The position numbers and the translations under genes are program-made. From Planctomycetota bacterium (lineage in GTDB: Bacteria > Planctomycetota > Brocadiia > JAADGH01): DNA of 40,474 bases. The stretch spans positions 1 to 40,474 of the forward strand of contig JAADGH010000215.1 of assembly GCA_013152475.1 (NCBI GenBank), read 5' to 3'. The first letter of the stretch is position 1. Each line of letters starts with the position of its first letter. The notes beneath the pieces are model-generated. The model was given only the letters and a program-made list of their open reading frames with translations, had not been told where the DNA came from and searched no databases. Of this stretch, positions 1 to 8,883 are shown piece after piece.

Positions 1-95
1 ACCGCGCCCACGCCAGGGCATGGTTCGAGAAGGCGCTCGCCAACGGCGAGAAGCGTGCGAAAAAAGAACTGGAGAAGTTGAGGAAGGAAAGATGA
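1..95 (+). CDS. 3' end of an unidentified gene (partial)
   Basis: In the third forward frame the window opens inside a coding sequence that ends with TGA at 93-95. The visible tail is about 30 residues of charged helix (ending KELEKLRKER), typical of a soluble protein C terminus. Its stop overlaps the next start as ATGA (ATG 92-94, TGA 93-95), which indicates translational coupling and supports both frames. Too little is present to name a family. The following sialidase-like gene suggests a catabolic enzyme, but that is only context. Confidence 0.6.
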   Translation, partial: RAHARAWFEKALANGEKRAKKELEKLRKER

Positions 96-1171
96 GCAAG
101 CGTGGCGTCGTGTTGGAATTGCCACCGTCGAAACGGAACCCACGCAACTCCGAAGGGGCGTTTGTGACGTTGGGAAACGGGAAGATGTGTTTCGCGTACT
201 CGAAATTCACAGGCGGGGGTGGAGATGACGCCGAGGCGGTAATTGCCACGAGGATGTCGCCTGACGCCGGCGTGACATGGACGACGCGCGATCGCGTCCT
301 GATCCAGAAGGAAGGCGCGCAGAACGTCATGAGCGTGTCCTTCCTGCGCCTGCAGGACGAGCGTATTGCGTTCTTCTACGTGGTGAAGAACGGCTTTCAC
401 GACTGCCGTATGCGCGTCCGGTTTTCCGAGGATGAGGCCAAGACGTGGTCCGACCCGGTCCTGTGCATTCCTGCCCCGGGTTACTTCGTGACGAACAACG
501 ACCGCGTCGTGCAGTTGTCCTCGGGACGTCTGATCGTCCCATGCGCCTACCACCGCGTGAAGACCATCGAAAGCGAGAGCTGGACGTCATTCGACACGCG
601 CGGCATCGCCATCTACTTCCTGTCCGATGATGGCGGGTTGACGTGGCGGGAATCGAACACATGGTGGGCGCTGCCGACGATCAGCAGATCGGGCCTTCAG
701 GAACCCGGCGTCGTCGAGCTCAATGACGGGCGGCTCTTCTCCTGGTGCCGGACGGACCGGGGATGCCAATACGGCATGTACTCCACCGACCACGGGGAGA
801 CGTGGTCGTTTCCGCAGCCCACAGGCTTCCGCTCGCCGTGTTCGCCGCTCTCGATGAAGCGCATCCCCTCGACGGGTGATCTGCTGGCTGTGTGGAATGA
901 CCATTCAGGTCGCTTCGATCTTGCTCCCCCGGGACCCATGACCGGTGCGCGAACGCCGCTGGCGTCGGCGATCAGCCGAGATGAGGGAAACACCTGGGAA
1001 AACATCAAACTCGTTGAGGATGATCCCAACAGCGGGTACTGCTACACGGCAATGCACTTTTCTGGCGACGATCATGTGTTGCTCGCCTACTGTGCGGGAG
1101 GCAAGAAGTACAAAGGTGTCTTGAACAACCTGCGTATACGGCGCATCCGGGTGGACTGGTTCTATTCGTGA
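92..1171 (+). CDS. BNR/Asp-box sialidase-like exo-enzyme
   Basis: This 359-residue protein has the six-bladed-propeller signature of the sialidase/BNR superfamily. At least five Asp-box-like segments (S-x-D-x-G-x-T-W pattern) are spread along it: SPDAGVTW, SEDEAKTW, SDDGGLTW, STDHGETW and SRDEGNTW. The family removes or binds terminal sugars such as sialic acid, but many environmental members have unknown substrates. The start at ATG 92 is chosen because it overlaps the upstream stop (ATGA) and has a purine-rich AGGAAGG run just upstream; a possible extension back to 20 reads through the upstream gene's coding sequence and looks unnatural. No signal peptide is visible, so it appears cytoplasmic. 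It is followed 19 bases later by the UroD-family gene, probably in the same transcript. Fold assignment is firm; substrate is unknown. Confidence 0.85.
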   Translation: MSKRGVVLELPPSKRNPRNSEGAFVTLGNGKMCFAYSKFTGGGGDDAEAVIATRMSPDAGVTWTTRDRVLIQKEGAQNVMSVSFLRLQDERIAFFYVVKNGFHDCRMRVRFSEDEAKTWSDPVLCIPAPGYFVTNNDRVVQLSSGRLIVPCAYHRVKTIESESWTSFDTRGIAIYFLSDDGGLTWRESNTWWALPTISRSGLQEPGVVELNDGRLFSWCRTDRGCQYGMYSTDHGETWSFPQPTGFRSPCSPLSMKRIPSTGDLLAVWNDHSGRFDLAPPGPMTGARTPLASAISRDEGNTWENIKLVEDDPNSGYCYTAMHFSGDDHVLLAYCAGGKKYKGVLNNLRIRRIRVDWFYS

Positions 1172-1190
1172 ATTGACAGGAGTTGTCCCG

Positions 1191-2261
1191 ATGGCGGAAA
1201 TGACATCGCACGAACGATTCAAACGGATGGTTGAGCATCGCGAAGCCGATCGCGTGCCGGTGATTGATAGTCCATGGGCGGCGACGATCGAACGCTGGCA
1301 GCGCGAGGGCATGCCGAAGGAGACGAGCTACGTAGACTTCTTCGACCTCGACCGCACGGCCTCCATCGGCGTGGACATCAGCCCGCGCTATGAGACGAAG
1401 ACCATCGAGGAAACGGAGGAATACAGGATCTACACAACCGCCTGGGGCGCGACCCAGAAGAACTGGAAACACGCCGCCTCCACGCCGGATTTCCTCGACT
1501 TCACGGTGAAGACTCCGGACGACTGGCAGGACGCCAAGAAGCGCATGACCCCCACGCGCGACCGTGTGAACTGGGACCAACTCAAGTCCAGCTACAAGAC
1601 CTGGCGCGACAAGGGCTACTGGATCAGCGCCGGCCTGTGGTTCGGCTTCGATGTCACGCATGCATGGTTCGTCGGGACTGAACGCCTGCTCATGGCGCTG
1701 GTCACCGACCCGGAGTGGTGCAGCGACATGTTCAATCACTTCCTCGACGTGAACATTGCCCTCCTTGACATGGTCTGGGAAGAGGGTTATGCCTTCGATG
1801 CCGTTCGCTGGCCCGACGACATGGGCTATAAGAACCACACGTTTTTCTCCGTCGAAACATACCGGGAGTTGGTCAAGCCCGTTCACAAGCGCGCCATCGA
1901 CTGGGCCCACGCGAAGGGCATCCCCGCCGAGCTGCACTCGTGCGGCGACATCACTCCCTTCATTCCGGAGTTCATAGACATCGGCCTTGATGCGCTGAAC
2001 CCGCTGGAGGTGAAGGCCGGGATCGACCCCATTGCGGTAAAGAAGGAATTTGGTGATCGCCTTGTCCTGCACGGCGGCATCAACGCCATGCTCTGGGACG
2101 ACATCGGCGCCATCGAGGAAGAAATGCGGCGGTTGGCGCCGGTGCTGAAAGAGGGCGGCGGCTACATCTTCTCCTCCGATCACTCGGTCCCCTCGAGCGT
2201 AAGCCTGGAGAACTTCCGCCGGATCACGGAGTTGGCGAAGGAACTCGGGTCGTACGAGTAG
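1191..2261 (+). CDS. uroporphyrinogen decarboxylase (UroD)-family protein
   Basis: A 356-residue protein of the URO-D/MtaA/CmuA superfamily. This family includes heme-pathway decarboxylases and, in anaerobes, methyl transferases acting on corrinoid proteins. Recognisable parts are the N-terminal HERFKRMVEHREADRVPV segment, the central HSCGD motif (His and Cys are zinc ligands in methyltransferase members), LVLHGGINAM, and the C-terminal IFSSDHSVPSSVSLENF. The ATG at 1191 is preferred over TTG at 1173 because a GGAG site at 1179-1182 lies 8 bases upstream. It sits in a catabolic-looking operon rather than with heme genes, so true HemE function is unlikely. Such proteins are frequent next to sugar and oxidoreductase genes in planctomycete-like genomes, and their reaction there is not known. 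Confidence 0.85.
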   Translation: MAEMTSHERFKRMVEHREADRVPVIDSPWAATIERWQREGMPKETSYVDFFDLDRTASIGVDISPRYETKTIEETEEYRIYTTAWGATQKNWKHAASTPDFLDFTVKTPDDWQDAKKRMTPTRDRVNWDQLKSSYKTWRDKGYWISAGLWFGFDVTHAWFVGTERLLMALVTDPEWCSDMFNHFLDVNIALLDMVWEEGYAFDAVRWPDDMGYKNHTFFSVETYRELVKPVHKRAIDWAHAKGIPAELHSCGDITPFIPEFIDIGLDALNPLEVKAGIDPIAVKKEFGDRLVLHGGINAMLWDDIGAIEEEMRRLAPVLKEGGGYIFSSDHSVPSSVSLENFRRITELAKELGSYE

Positions 2262-2276
2262 AGAGAGGCATACACC

Positions 2277-2522
2277 TTGGACACGATTCACGAAGAAGCA
2301 CGCGATATCCCCGTCGTGACTGAATGTGACCGCTGGCGCGAGGAAGGGGCCTACGGCGCGATTCGTGTTGTGGTCAACTGTAACCAGACGGGCGAGGATG
2401 CAGGCACGGCGGCATACCTCGCGCTTGATGCTGGGGTTCCTGTCGGCAAAGTGGATACGGAGAAACTCCGGGAGACACTGCGCAAAGATGGCTCGATCAT
2501 CTTTGAGGACGGATGCCGATGA
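2277..2522 (+). pseudogene. internally deleted FAD-dependent oxidoreductase remnant
   Basis: An 81-residue frame starts at TTG 2277, with an AGAGAGG site about 8 bases upstream, 15 bases after the UroD-family stop. Its first ~18 residues (IHEEARDIPVVTECD) resemble the extreme N terminus of FAD_oxidored-family flavoproteins, just before their GxGxxG FAD loop. The remainder (AIRVVVNCNQTGEDAG, then KVDTEKLRETLRKDGSII) resembles their extreme C terminus. Everything between, normally around 400 residues including the dinucleotide-binding loop, is absent. The frame is preserved across the inferred joint near 2330. This looks like an in-frame deletion in the genome or a misassembly. A functional mini-protein is less likely. 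The family match rests on remembered motifs, not a search. Confidence 0.6.
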
Positions 2523-2984
2523 ACGCTGTGTAATCCTTTCCCGCCCAGTTCAGAAGCGGAACAACTGTGATGCCCTGCAAGAGGCGTCATCTGCTGCCCC
2601 ACTGTGGTGGCCGGCATGATCGCTGTTCAACTGAAAGCCTGTGCCATGGGCCAGCCCACCAGTTGAGGGTTCTTCTCTGGAACAGGTTTTGCTGGCACGC
2701 ATGTGCAACCGGACGATTGGCTGTCGTAGATGGCGTGATTGTCCCTCAGAAACACGATTTAGGGCAATCCTGGCGGCAATCAAGAGACGACTGAGCAAAG
2801 ATGAAAGTCTATGAGCCTGGAACCGACGTGTAAAATAGGGTGGACAAGTTCGGGCGTGTTTCATATACTTTTACTCTATTTTCCAGCAGGCGATGATTGC
2901 CTCATTCAACGCACCAAAGCTCGGACCACCATGCGACATCCGCTGGGGAACGGCGCATTCAATCATGTTTAAGGTAGGATTGTG
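2523..2984 (+). other. 462-bp non-coding region and leader of the RND operon
   Basis: No convincing coding sequence is visible in any frame here. The few short open frames lack ribosome sites and recognisable protein character. The right half carries a sigma70-type promoter (2841-2869) that would give a leader of about 110 bases before the efflux adaptor gene. No riboswitch or tRNA fold was recognised. Confidence 0.5.
2841..2869 (+). promoter_or_regulatory. predicted sigma70-type promoter of the RND efflux operon
   Basis: The -35 hexamer TGGACA (2841-2846, 5 of 6 matches to TTGACA) and the -10 hexamer TATACT (2864-2869, 5 of 6) are separated by exactly 17 bases. Transcription would start near 2876 and run into the adaptor gene at 2985. 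Confidence 0.55.
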
Positions 2985-4640
2985 ATGATCTGCAAGACCC
3001 TGCGTGTGGCGTGCATTTTGTTCTCGTTGGTTCCAATTGCTGGCTGTGGACGGAAGACTGGTTCGCCTGCCAAACAGCCTCGTCCGGTTGCTGTTCTCGA
3101 ACTGAAGAGGACCGATCCCGCTCGGCGGCTTCGCCTGACGGGTTCTGTGGAAGCGTGGAAGGAACAGGAGATCGGTTTCGAGGTCAAGGGCCGGGTGCAG
3201 TGGACTATTGAGGAAGGCGAAAAAGTGGAGGGCAGAACATACGACCAGGAGGGAAACGCGCTTACGGAGGGGACGGTCCTGGCTCGCCTCGATACGACTC
3301 GGTATGAGCTGGCGATCAGCTCGGCCGAGGCCAAACTCGCGGCCATTCGCGCCCAGGCCGACGCTGCGCAGATCGAGATCGAACAGGTGCTGCGCGAGCG
3401 ATTGAAAGCGGCAGAGGCCGAACAGACCCGCGCCCAGATGGACTTCAAGCGGGCCGTGGCGCTCCTGCGGCAGAAGGCCGGTTCCGCGCAGGATGCCGAC
3501 AAGGCCAAGGCGGATTTCGAGACGCAGCAGGCTCGAGTGGACGGCGTCAAAGCCAGAACCATAGCGAAAAGGGCCGAGCTGAAATCCCTTGAGGCCGACG
3601 CGCGGGAAGCCGAACAGGCCGTCAAAGAGGCCAAGGTGGATTTGGCGGACTGTTCGCTCTTTTCGCCTTTCAACGGTCAGGTCTCGAAGGTTTATGTGAT
3701 CCCTGGCGCGTACGTCAGCCCGGGTCGTCCTGCGATAACCGTGGTTGTCATGGACCCGATCAAGGTGGACGTCGCTGTTTCTGCCACAGTAGAAGGTACT
3801 ATTGCCATAGGTGATGCCGTCCGCGTTTTTCCTCCCGGGCGCGATGAGCCTGTGCTGGGGTGGGTTTGGAACAAGGAAACCACGGCGGATTCCGCCACAC
3901 GCACGTTCAAGGTCACTATTATGGTGCGAAACCACAAAGTGACCATTGGACGCTCCCCAACGGACGAGGAAAAGAAACTGCCAAGGATCAAAGATATGGT
4001 TACCACCCAACGGCTCGATGTGGCAGACCCCAAAAGCCCGCTCTTGGTGAACACCAAGGCACTCTACAAGGATGGTGAGGGGTATTACTACGTGTGGAAG
4101 GTGGAAAATCTTCGATTCAACCAAGTCAATGAAGAAACGACACCCGTTTTGACGATCAAGCGCGTTCGGGTAAAGTTGGGAAAACACCGATTGGCCCTGT
4201 TGGGCCATTTCTTTCAGGAAGTTGTGGGCACGGACACCATTCGCATGCGAAAGGATCTGCTTGCTGTGGGCGTGCCGGATGGCGTGAAGGACGGAGGCAA
4301 AGTGTTTCTCACCCGCGAACAATGGCTGCTGCGTCCGGGCGATGTGGTAGGGGTCCTCCTGAGCGGCAAGGGACCGGGCGAAGGGTTTTATGTTCCCATG
4401 CGTGCCATCATCGCCCACGGGCAGGGAAAGGGTGAAGTATGCGTAGTCCAGGACGACAAGGTGAGGAAGGTCCCGGTGAAGTTAGGAGAAAGCATAGGCG
4501 ACCTGTTCCGCATCGAGGCCGTGGACGCTGACGGGGAGGCGTTGCTCAAGGATGGAGCGCAGATCATCAGCAAGGACATTCATTTTCTTGTGTCGGGTGA
4601 GGCCGTGCGAGTCTCGAAAACGGAAAGGCTAGCGCAATGA
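2985..4640 (+). CDS. RND efflux membrane-fusion (adaptor) lipoprotein, HlyD/AcrA type
   Basis: A 551-residue periplasmic adaptor of the membrane-fusion family that links an inner-membrane RND pump to an outer-membrane channel. Residues 1-20 form a lipoprotein signal with lipobox IAGC (Cys21), so it should be lipid-anchored. A biotinyl-lipoyl-like segment leads into a long Ala/Glu/Lys-rich alpha-hairpin coiled coil at about residues 110-215, then returns through SPFNGQVSKVYV and a beta-barrel region. The C-terminal part is longer than usual (typical members are near 350-420 residues) and contains a second beta-rich region. ATG 2985 follows the site AAGGTAGGA (2971-2979); GTG 2982 is the alternative. 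Its stop overlaps the transporter start (ATGA at 4637-4640), showing tight coupling. Substrate unknown. Confidence 0.9.
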   Translation: MICKTLRVACILFSLVPIAGCGRKTGSPAKQPRPVAVLELKRTDPARRLRLTGSVEAWKEQEIGFEVKGRVQWTIEEGEKVEGRTYDQEGNALTEGTVLARLDTTRYELAISSAEAKLAAIRAQADAAQIEIEQVLRERLKAAEAEQTRAQMDFKRAVALLRQKAGSAQDADKAKADFETQQARVDGVKARTIAKRAELKSLEADAREAEQAVKEAKVDLADCSLFSPFNGQVSKVYVIPGAYVSPGRPAITVVVMDPIKVDVAVSATVEGTIAIGDAVRVFPPGRDEPVLGWVWNKETTADSATRTFKVTIMVRNHKVTIGRSPTDEEKKLPRIKDMVTTQRLDVADPKSPLLVNTKALYKDGEGYYYVWKVENLRFNQVNEETTPVLTIKRVRVKLGKHRLALLGHFFQEVVGTDTIRMRKDLLAVGVPDGVKDGGKVFLTREQWLLRPGDVVGVLLSGKGPGEGFYVPMRAIIAHGQGKGEVCVVQDDKVRKVPVKLGESIGDLFRIEAVDADGEALLKDGAQIISKDIHFLVSGEAVRVSKTERLAQ

Positions 4641-7600
4641 GTCTGTCCGCCTTCGCCCTGAAATATCGCGCCATCGTGGTGACCGCCGTGGGGTTGCTTA
4701 TGATTCTGGGCGTGAGGGCGTACGTAACGATGCCGCGCAGCGAGGACCCGGGATACACGGTTCGAACGTGCGTCATTTCCACCTCCTGGCCTGGCACGCC
4801 CACGGAGAAGGTGGAAGAGCTGATTACCAAGCCGTTGGAAGACGCCGTCGACACCATCGACGAGATCGACTATATCCGATCGACCACGACTGTCGGCCTG
4901 TCAACCATTTATGTGAATATAGAGGATTGCGTTGGCCCGGAGGCCATTGACAACATGTGGGACAAGGTCCGTGCTCGAGTGGCAAAGGTGAAAATGCCCG
5001 AGGAGGGCATCGTACCCATTGTGAACGACGAGTTCGGTGATACCTATGTGATGCTTATCGCCGTCTACCAGATTCCTCTCCCCGGCGAGGACAAGATTCA
5101 AGAAAAGAACCGCTACACCCTCAGGCAGCTCGATATTATTTCACGGAAGATCAGCGACGCCATCAAACTGATTCCCGGCGTGGCCAAGTCCGATCAATAC
5201 GGTGTACGCGAGGAAGCCATCTACATCGAGATGGATATCGGCATGTGGACGCAGATCGAACTGACGACAGACAATCTACAGAAACTCGCCGCCGCCCGCA
5301 ACATCATCGCTCCGGGCGGAAACATTGACACCCCCGACGGTCGATTCTCCGTCAAACCCGGCGGCGAATTCAACGCCGTGCGAGAGCTGGACAGAATGGC
5401 TGTGGGAGGAATTGATGAGGATTCAGGTTACATCCCCGTTTACCTGAGAGACATCCAGGCAAAGGTCGTTCGCGACTACCAGGACCCCCCTTCCGTCATC
5501 TGCCGCTACAACGACGCGCACACGTCAGAGCCCTGCGTCATTGTGGCGTTCAGCATGAAAGAAGGTGCGAACATCATCGACCTCTGCCAGACGGTGAAGG
5601 AACGGGTCACTGCAATGCAGGACCTGGAAGGCATTATCCCACCGGACATCGGGTTGACCTATGTGTCGGACCAGTCGGAGAATGTGAAGAAAAAGATCAG
5701 CGACTTCGTTATCAACGTGGTCGAGGCGATCGCTATCGTCGTCGGAGTGGTCTACCTGATGGTGGGCTTTCGCGTGGCCGCCGTGATGGCCGCGAATATT
5801 CCCCTGGTGATCATCGCCACGCTTGCCATGATGCCGTTTTTTGGCGTTCATCTGGAGCAGATTTCCATCGCCTCGATGATCATCGCCCTCGGCATGTTGG
5901 TGGACAACGCCGTCCAAATCTGCGACCAGACCCGGCGCCTGGAGATGGAGGGGCAGTCCCCCCGCGACGCGGCCCTTAATGGGGCCAACCAACTATCGTT
6001 TCCCATCCTCATTGCCACGCTCACGACGGTTTCCGCCTTCTTGCCCATGCTCATCGGCCTGCAGGGGAGCAAACGCGAATATGTGTACAGTCTGCCCGTA
6101 ACCCTCTCCCTGACGCTGGGCATCAGCTACGTTATGGCCATGACGTTCTGCGTTCTGCTGGCCAGTTGGTTTATCCGTCCCCCCAAGGACCCGTCCAGGC
6201 CCGATTCCCCGGTGCTGCAGCTTATTGGATTCTTGAAGAGGCTTGCGCGGCGTGGCAAAAAAACTCCCCCCGCCGAGAGCAAATCCACTGGGGCAGGCTG
6301 GGTCGCTGATATCTACGGCAGCGCGGCTCGAGCCTGCCTCAAAGCAAAGCTCCTGACCATTGGTGTTTCGCTTGCCTTGCTGGTCGGCGCGTTCATGCTG
6401 CCGGTGGGGTCTCAGTTCTTCCCGCGCGATCTCCGCGACCAGTTCGGGGTTGACATATGGCTGCCCGAATGGGTGAGTATCGAACAGACCGACCGGATTG
6501 CGGCCCAGGTGGAGAACATCCTTCGCAAACTCAGCCCCACCACCGACGCCGAAGGCAATACCGTACAGCAGATTCGAGGGATGCGAACCACGGTCGGCGG
6601 CGGGGGGGCGCGATGGTATCTCGGGCGGGACCCGGAGGCATTGAAACCCAACTTCGCCGGGATTCTGGTCCGCACCACCAACCCGGAGTACACCCATGGT
6701 CTCGCCGTACGGCTTCGTCAGATTGCAGAACATGGCGACGCAGAGCTGGGTCTCGATCCCATCGTCGGCGCGCGGGTGATTCCGCGCGAACTGGAGATGG
6801 GGCCGTCGGTGAGCGCACCCATCGGCATCCGCATCTACGGGGCTGGCTACGGGGCCGACTTTGCGGATATCTCCACGCTCCGATCCTTCGCCGAGCGATT
6901 AAAAAAAATCATGCGCAGTCAACCAGGCATATGGGACGTTTATGACGTCTGGGGATCTCCCGGCTTTCAGGTTTCCGTCGATACCGACCAGGATCGGGCC
7001 AACGTGGCAGGCGTAACCAACCTGGACGTGGCCCAGACGCTCAACACCTACTTCTCCGGCCAGTATCTCACCACCTTTCGTGAAGGCGATCATACGATTC
7101 CTGTCTATCTCCGCCTGCCCCCGAAGCTGCGCGGTTCCCTCGACGAACTACGCACCGCCTACGTGGAGGGACGCTCCGGGAAAATTCCACTCGATTCCAT
7201 CGCCAACATTCGCCTTTGCTGGGACCCGGCCCGGATCGAGCGACGCAAAAAGTTTCGCATGCTTGAGGTGTGCGCGCGCGTCGAGGAGGGATACCTCGCC
7301 AACGACGTCCTGAGCAGGATCATGGACAGCCCGGAGATGAAGCAGCTCAAGGCCGATTTGCCGAATGACTTTTGGATTGAGATCGGCGGCGAACAGGAAG
7401 AGACCACGAAATCTCAGAAGCAGATGAGTGTTTCTCTTGGCATTTCGGTGCTTCTCATTATTCTGTGTCTGGTCGTCCAATACAATGGTTGGGCGAAACC
7501 GATTATCATCATGACGACCGTCCCTCTCGCGCTGATCGGCGCGTTCTTTGGCTTGTATCTTACGGGGAACCCTCTGGGGTTCATGCCGCAGCTTGGCATT

Positions 7601-7969
7601 CTCGCGCTCTTCGGCGTCGTCGTGAATACGGCGATCATCTTCATCGAGTTTGCCGATACGCTCATCAAGGAGAAATCCGCCGCATCCGATGGCTCGGGGC
7701 CGATTGTCGGTTTGACCCGCGAGGAGTTCCATGAGTGTCTGATCGATGCGGGCAAGGTGCGTCTGCTCCCCATCGCCATGACGACGCTGACGACCATCGG
7801 CGGCCTCGTCCCCTTGGCGCTTTTTGGCGGGCCGCTCTGGACGGGTATGTCCTGGTGTATGATCTTCGGCCTCGCATTGGCCACGCTGCTCACGCTGATC
7901 GTCGTGCCCGTGCTCTACGCGATCTTTGTCGAGCGCTTCAGAATGAAGCCGTTTCCATCGGACACATAA
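4637..7969 (+). CDS. RND-family efflux transporter (AcrB-like inner-membrane pump)
   Basis: A 1110-residue proton-driven exporter with the classic duplicated layout: one N-terminal helix, a large periplasmic loop, helices 2-6, a second loop and helices 8-12. Visible landmarks are TMPRSEDPGY near the start, the helix-4 motif GMLVDNAVQI and the helix-10 motif GVVVNTAIIFIEFA. Compared with AcrB, the second Asp of the DD relay pair is Asn and the relay Lys is Asn. This pattern occurs in other RND subgroups, so coupling may differ from AcrB without implying loss of function. It would form a complex with the adaptor encoded just upstream. No TolC/OprM-type outer-membrane factor follows, so that partner must be elsewhere. 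Substrate cannot be predicted. Confidence 0.93.
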   Translation: MSLSAFALKYRAIVVTAVGLLMILGVRAYVTMPRSEDPGYTVRTCVISTSWPGTPTEKVEELITKPLEDAVDTIDEIDYIRSTTTVGLSTIYVNIEDCVGPEAIDNMWDKVRARVAKVKMPEEGIVPIVNDEFGDTYVMLIAVYQIPLPGEDKIQEKNRYTLRQLDIISRKISDAIKLIPGVAKSDQYGVREEAIYIEMDIGMWTQIELTTDNLQKLAAARNIIAPGGNIDTPDGRFSVKPGGEFNAVRELDRMAVGGIDEDSGYIPVYLRDIQAKVVRDYQDPPSVICRYNDAHTSEPCVIVAFSMKEGANIIDLCQTVKERVTAMQDLEGIIPPDIGLTYVSDQSENVKKKISDFVINVVEAIAIVVGVVYLMVGFRVAAVMAANIPLVIIATLAMMPFFGVHLEQISIASMIIALGMLVDNAVQICDQTRRLEMEGQSPRDAALNGANQLSFPILIATLTTVSAFLPMLIGLQGSKREYVYSLPVTLSLTLGISYVMAMTFCVLLASWFIRPPKDPSRPDSPVLQLIGFLKRLARRGKKTPPAESKSTGAGWVADIYGSAARACLKAKLLTIGVSLALLVGAFMLPVGSQFFPRDLRDQFGVDIWLPEWVSIEQTDRIAAQVENILRKLSPTTDAEGNTVQQIRGMRTTVGGGGARWYLGRDPEALKPNFAGILVRTTNPEYTHGLAVRLRQIAEHGDAELGLDPIVGARVIPRELEMGPSVSAPIGIRIYGAGYGADFADISTLRSFAERLKKIMRSQPGIWDVYDVWGSPGFQVSVDTDQDRANVAGVTNLDVAQTLNTYFSGQYLTTFREGDHTIPVYLRLPPKLRGSLDELRTAYVEGRSGKIPLDSIANIRLCWDPARIERRKKFRMLEVCARVEEGYLANDVLSRIMDSPEMKQLKADLPNDFWIEIGGEQEETTKSQKQMSVSLGISVLLIILCLVVQYNGWAKPIIIMTTVPLALIGAFFGLYLTGNPLGFMPQLGILALFGVVVNTAIIFIEFADTLIKEKSAASDGSGPIVGLTREEFHECLIDAGKVRLLPIAMTTLTTIGGLVPLALFGGPLWTGMSWCMIFGLALATLLTLIVVPVLYAIFVERFRMKPFPSDT

Positions 7970-8050
7970 TCGAGGAAGGATTGGATGAAAAAAAGGGAAA
8001 AGAAGACAAGGGAATAGGTGGAATACATTACCGCTATTGGGAGAACCGTC

Positions 8051-8827
8051 ATGACGAGAGTCTTTGTCTCTTGGGGATTTTCTAAGAAGAGCGCGGTTTG
8101 TTTTGCCTGCTTGGTTCTCTGTGCGTGGGTCCTTGCGCCCGGAACTGTGTTTGGCCAGCAGTACTACTGCTCGGCCTGCGGAAGGGGGTTCAGCCACCCG
8201 GGGCGGGCACAAACACACGTAGAAAAGAAGCATCACGGCGAAGGTGAAGTTCGCTCCTACGCCACGGACGGGACCTATATTTCGCCGACCGCAGTTCCGT
8301 CCGCCGGGAAACGGTGTCCGCGTTGCGGCAAGCTGTGCGAAAACCCAGCCCAACTTCGCAACCATATGGCGCAGTGCAATGTCCAGCGAGGGAGGAAAGG
8401 TGCGGCCACAGCTCCCCCCACGCAATCGCCTGCCATTCCCTACCACTGCAAATGGTGCAAGAAAGCCTTTCCGACCCATGCAGACGCTGCTCGACATGCA
8501 GTATCCTGTCCGTCAAACCCGCAAGTCAGCGGCAAGAAAAGCGGTGGGGCGGAGGCGGGTTCCGGACAGGTGGGGGCCGTCGCGCCCCGCCCTGTGGCGA
8601 GACCGGAGGATGATGTCATCATCCTGAAGAACGGCGAGAGATTCGTCGGCGACGTGCAGCTTATGACAAAAGACTCCGTGACGCTGAAAACACCGAGCGG
8701 CGCGGAGGTGACGTTCACCAAGGACCAGGTGCAGGGGATCCTCGGCATCAAAGCGCTGAAGATGCTTCGCGCCGTCAAAGCTGGAAAAGGGCCGCAGACG
8801 ACCCCGGAACATGAAAAATCCGATTGA
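8051..8827 (+). CDS. exported protein with three tandem C2H2/C2HC-type zinc fingers
   Basis: A 258-residue protein. Residues 1-35 form a signal peptide (hydrophobic stretch, cleavage near TVFG-QQ). Three zinc-finger patterns with the same C-x2-C-x12-H spacing follow: C40, C43, H56, H61 (C2H2); C89, C92, H105, C109 (C2HC); C133, C136, H149, C153 (C2HC). They are separated by 25-50-residue linkers. Residues 187-232 form a small beta domain beginning DDVIILKNGERFVGDV, of a kind common in exported proteins of planctomycete-like bacteria. ATG 8051 is chosen because GGGAGA lies 6 bases upstream (8039-8044); GTG 8018 would spoil the signal peptide. Bacterial zinc fingers are normally Ros/MucR-type and cytoplasmic, so a eukaryote-like spacing in an exported protein is odd. 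The function is unknown: metal-structured adhesion or binding is possible, DNA binding in the periplasm less so. Confidence 0.8.
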   Translation: MTRVFVSWGFSKKSAVCFACLVLCAWVLAPGTVFGQQYYCSACGRGFSHPGRAQTHVEKKHHGEGEVRSYATDGTYISPTAVPSAGKRCPRCGKLCENPAQLRNHMAQCNVQRGRKGAATAPPTQSPAIPYHCKWCKKAFPTHADAARHAVSCPSNPQVSGKKSGGAEAGSGQVGAVAPRPVARPEDDVIILKNGERFVGDVQLMTKDSVTLKTPSGAEVTFTKDQVQGILGIKALKMLRAVKAGKGPQTTPEHEKSD

Positions 8828-8883
8828 GAGAAATCGGTCCGATTCACACAAGAGACATAAAAACGGATTGCAGAAAGGAAGAG

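Noticed and set aside
2871-4418. A 515-codon minus-strand open frame over the RND adaptor gene
   Set aside because: It is antisense to a clear HlyD-type adaptor and has no recognisable domain or ribosome site.
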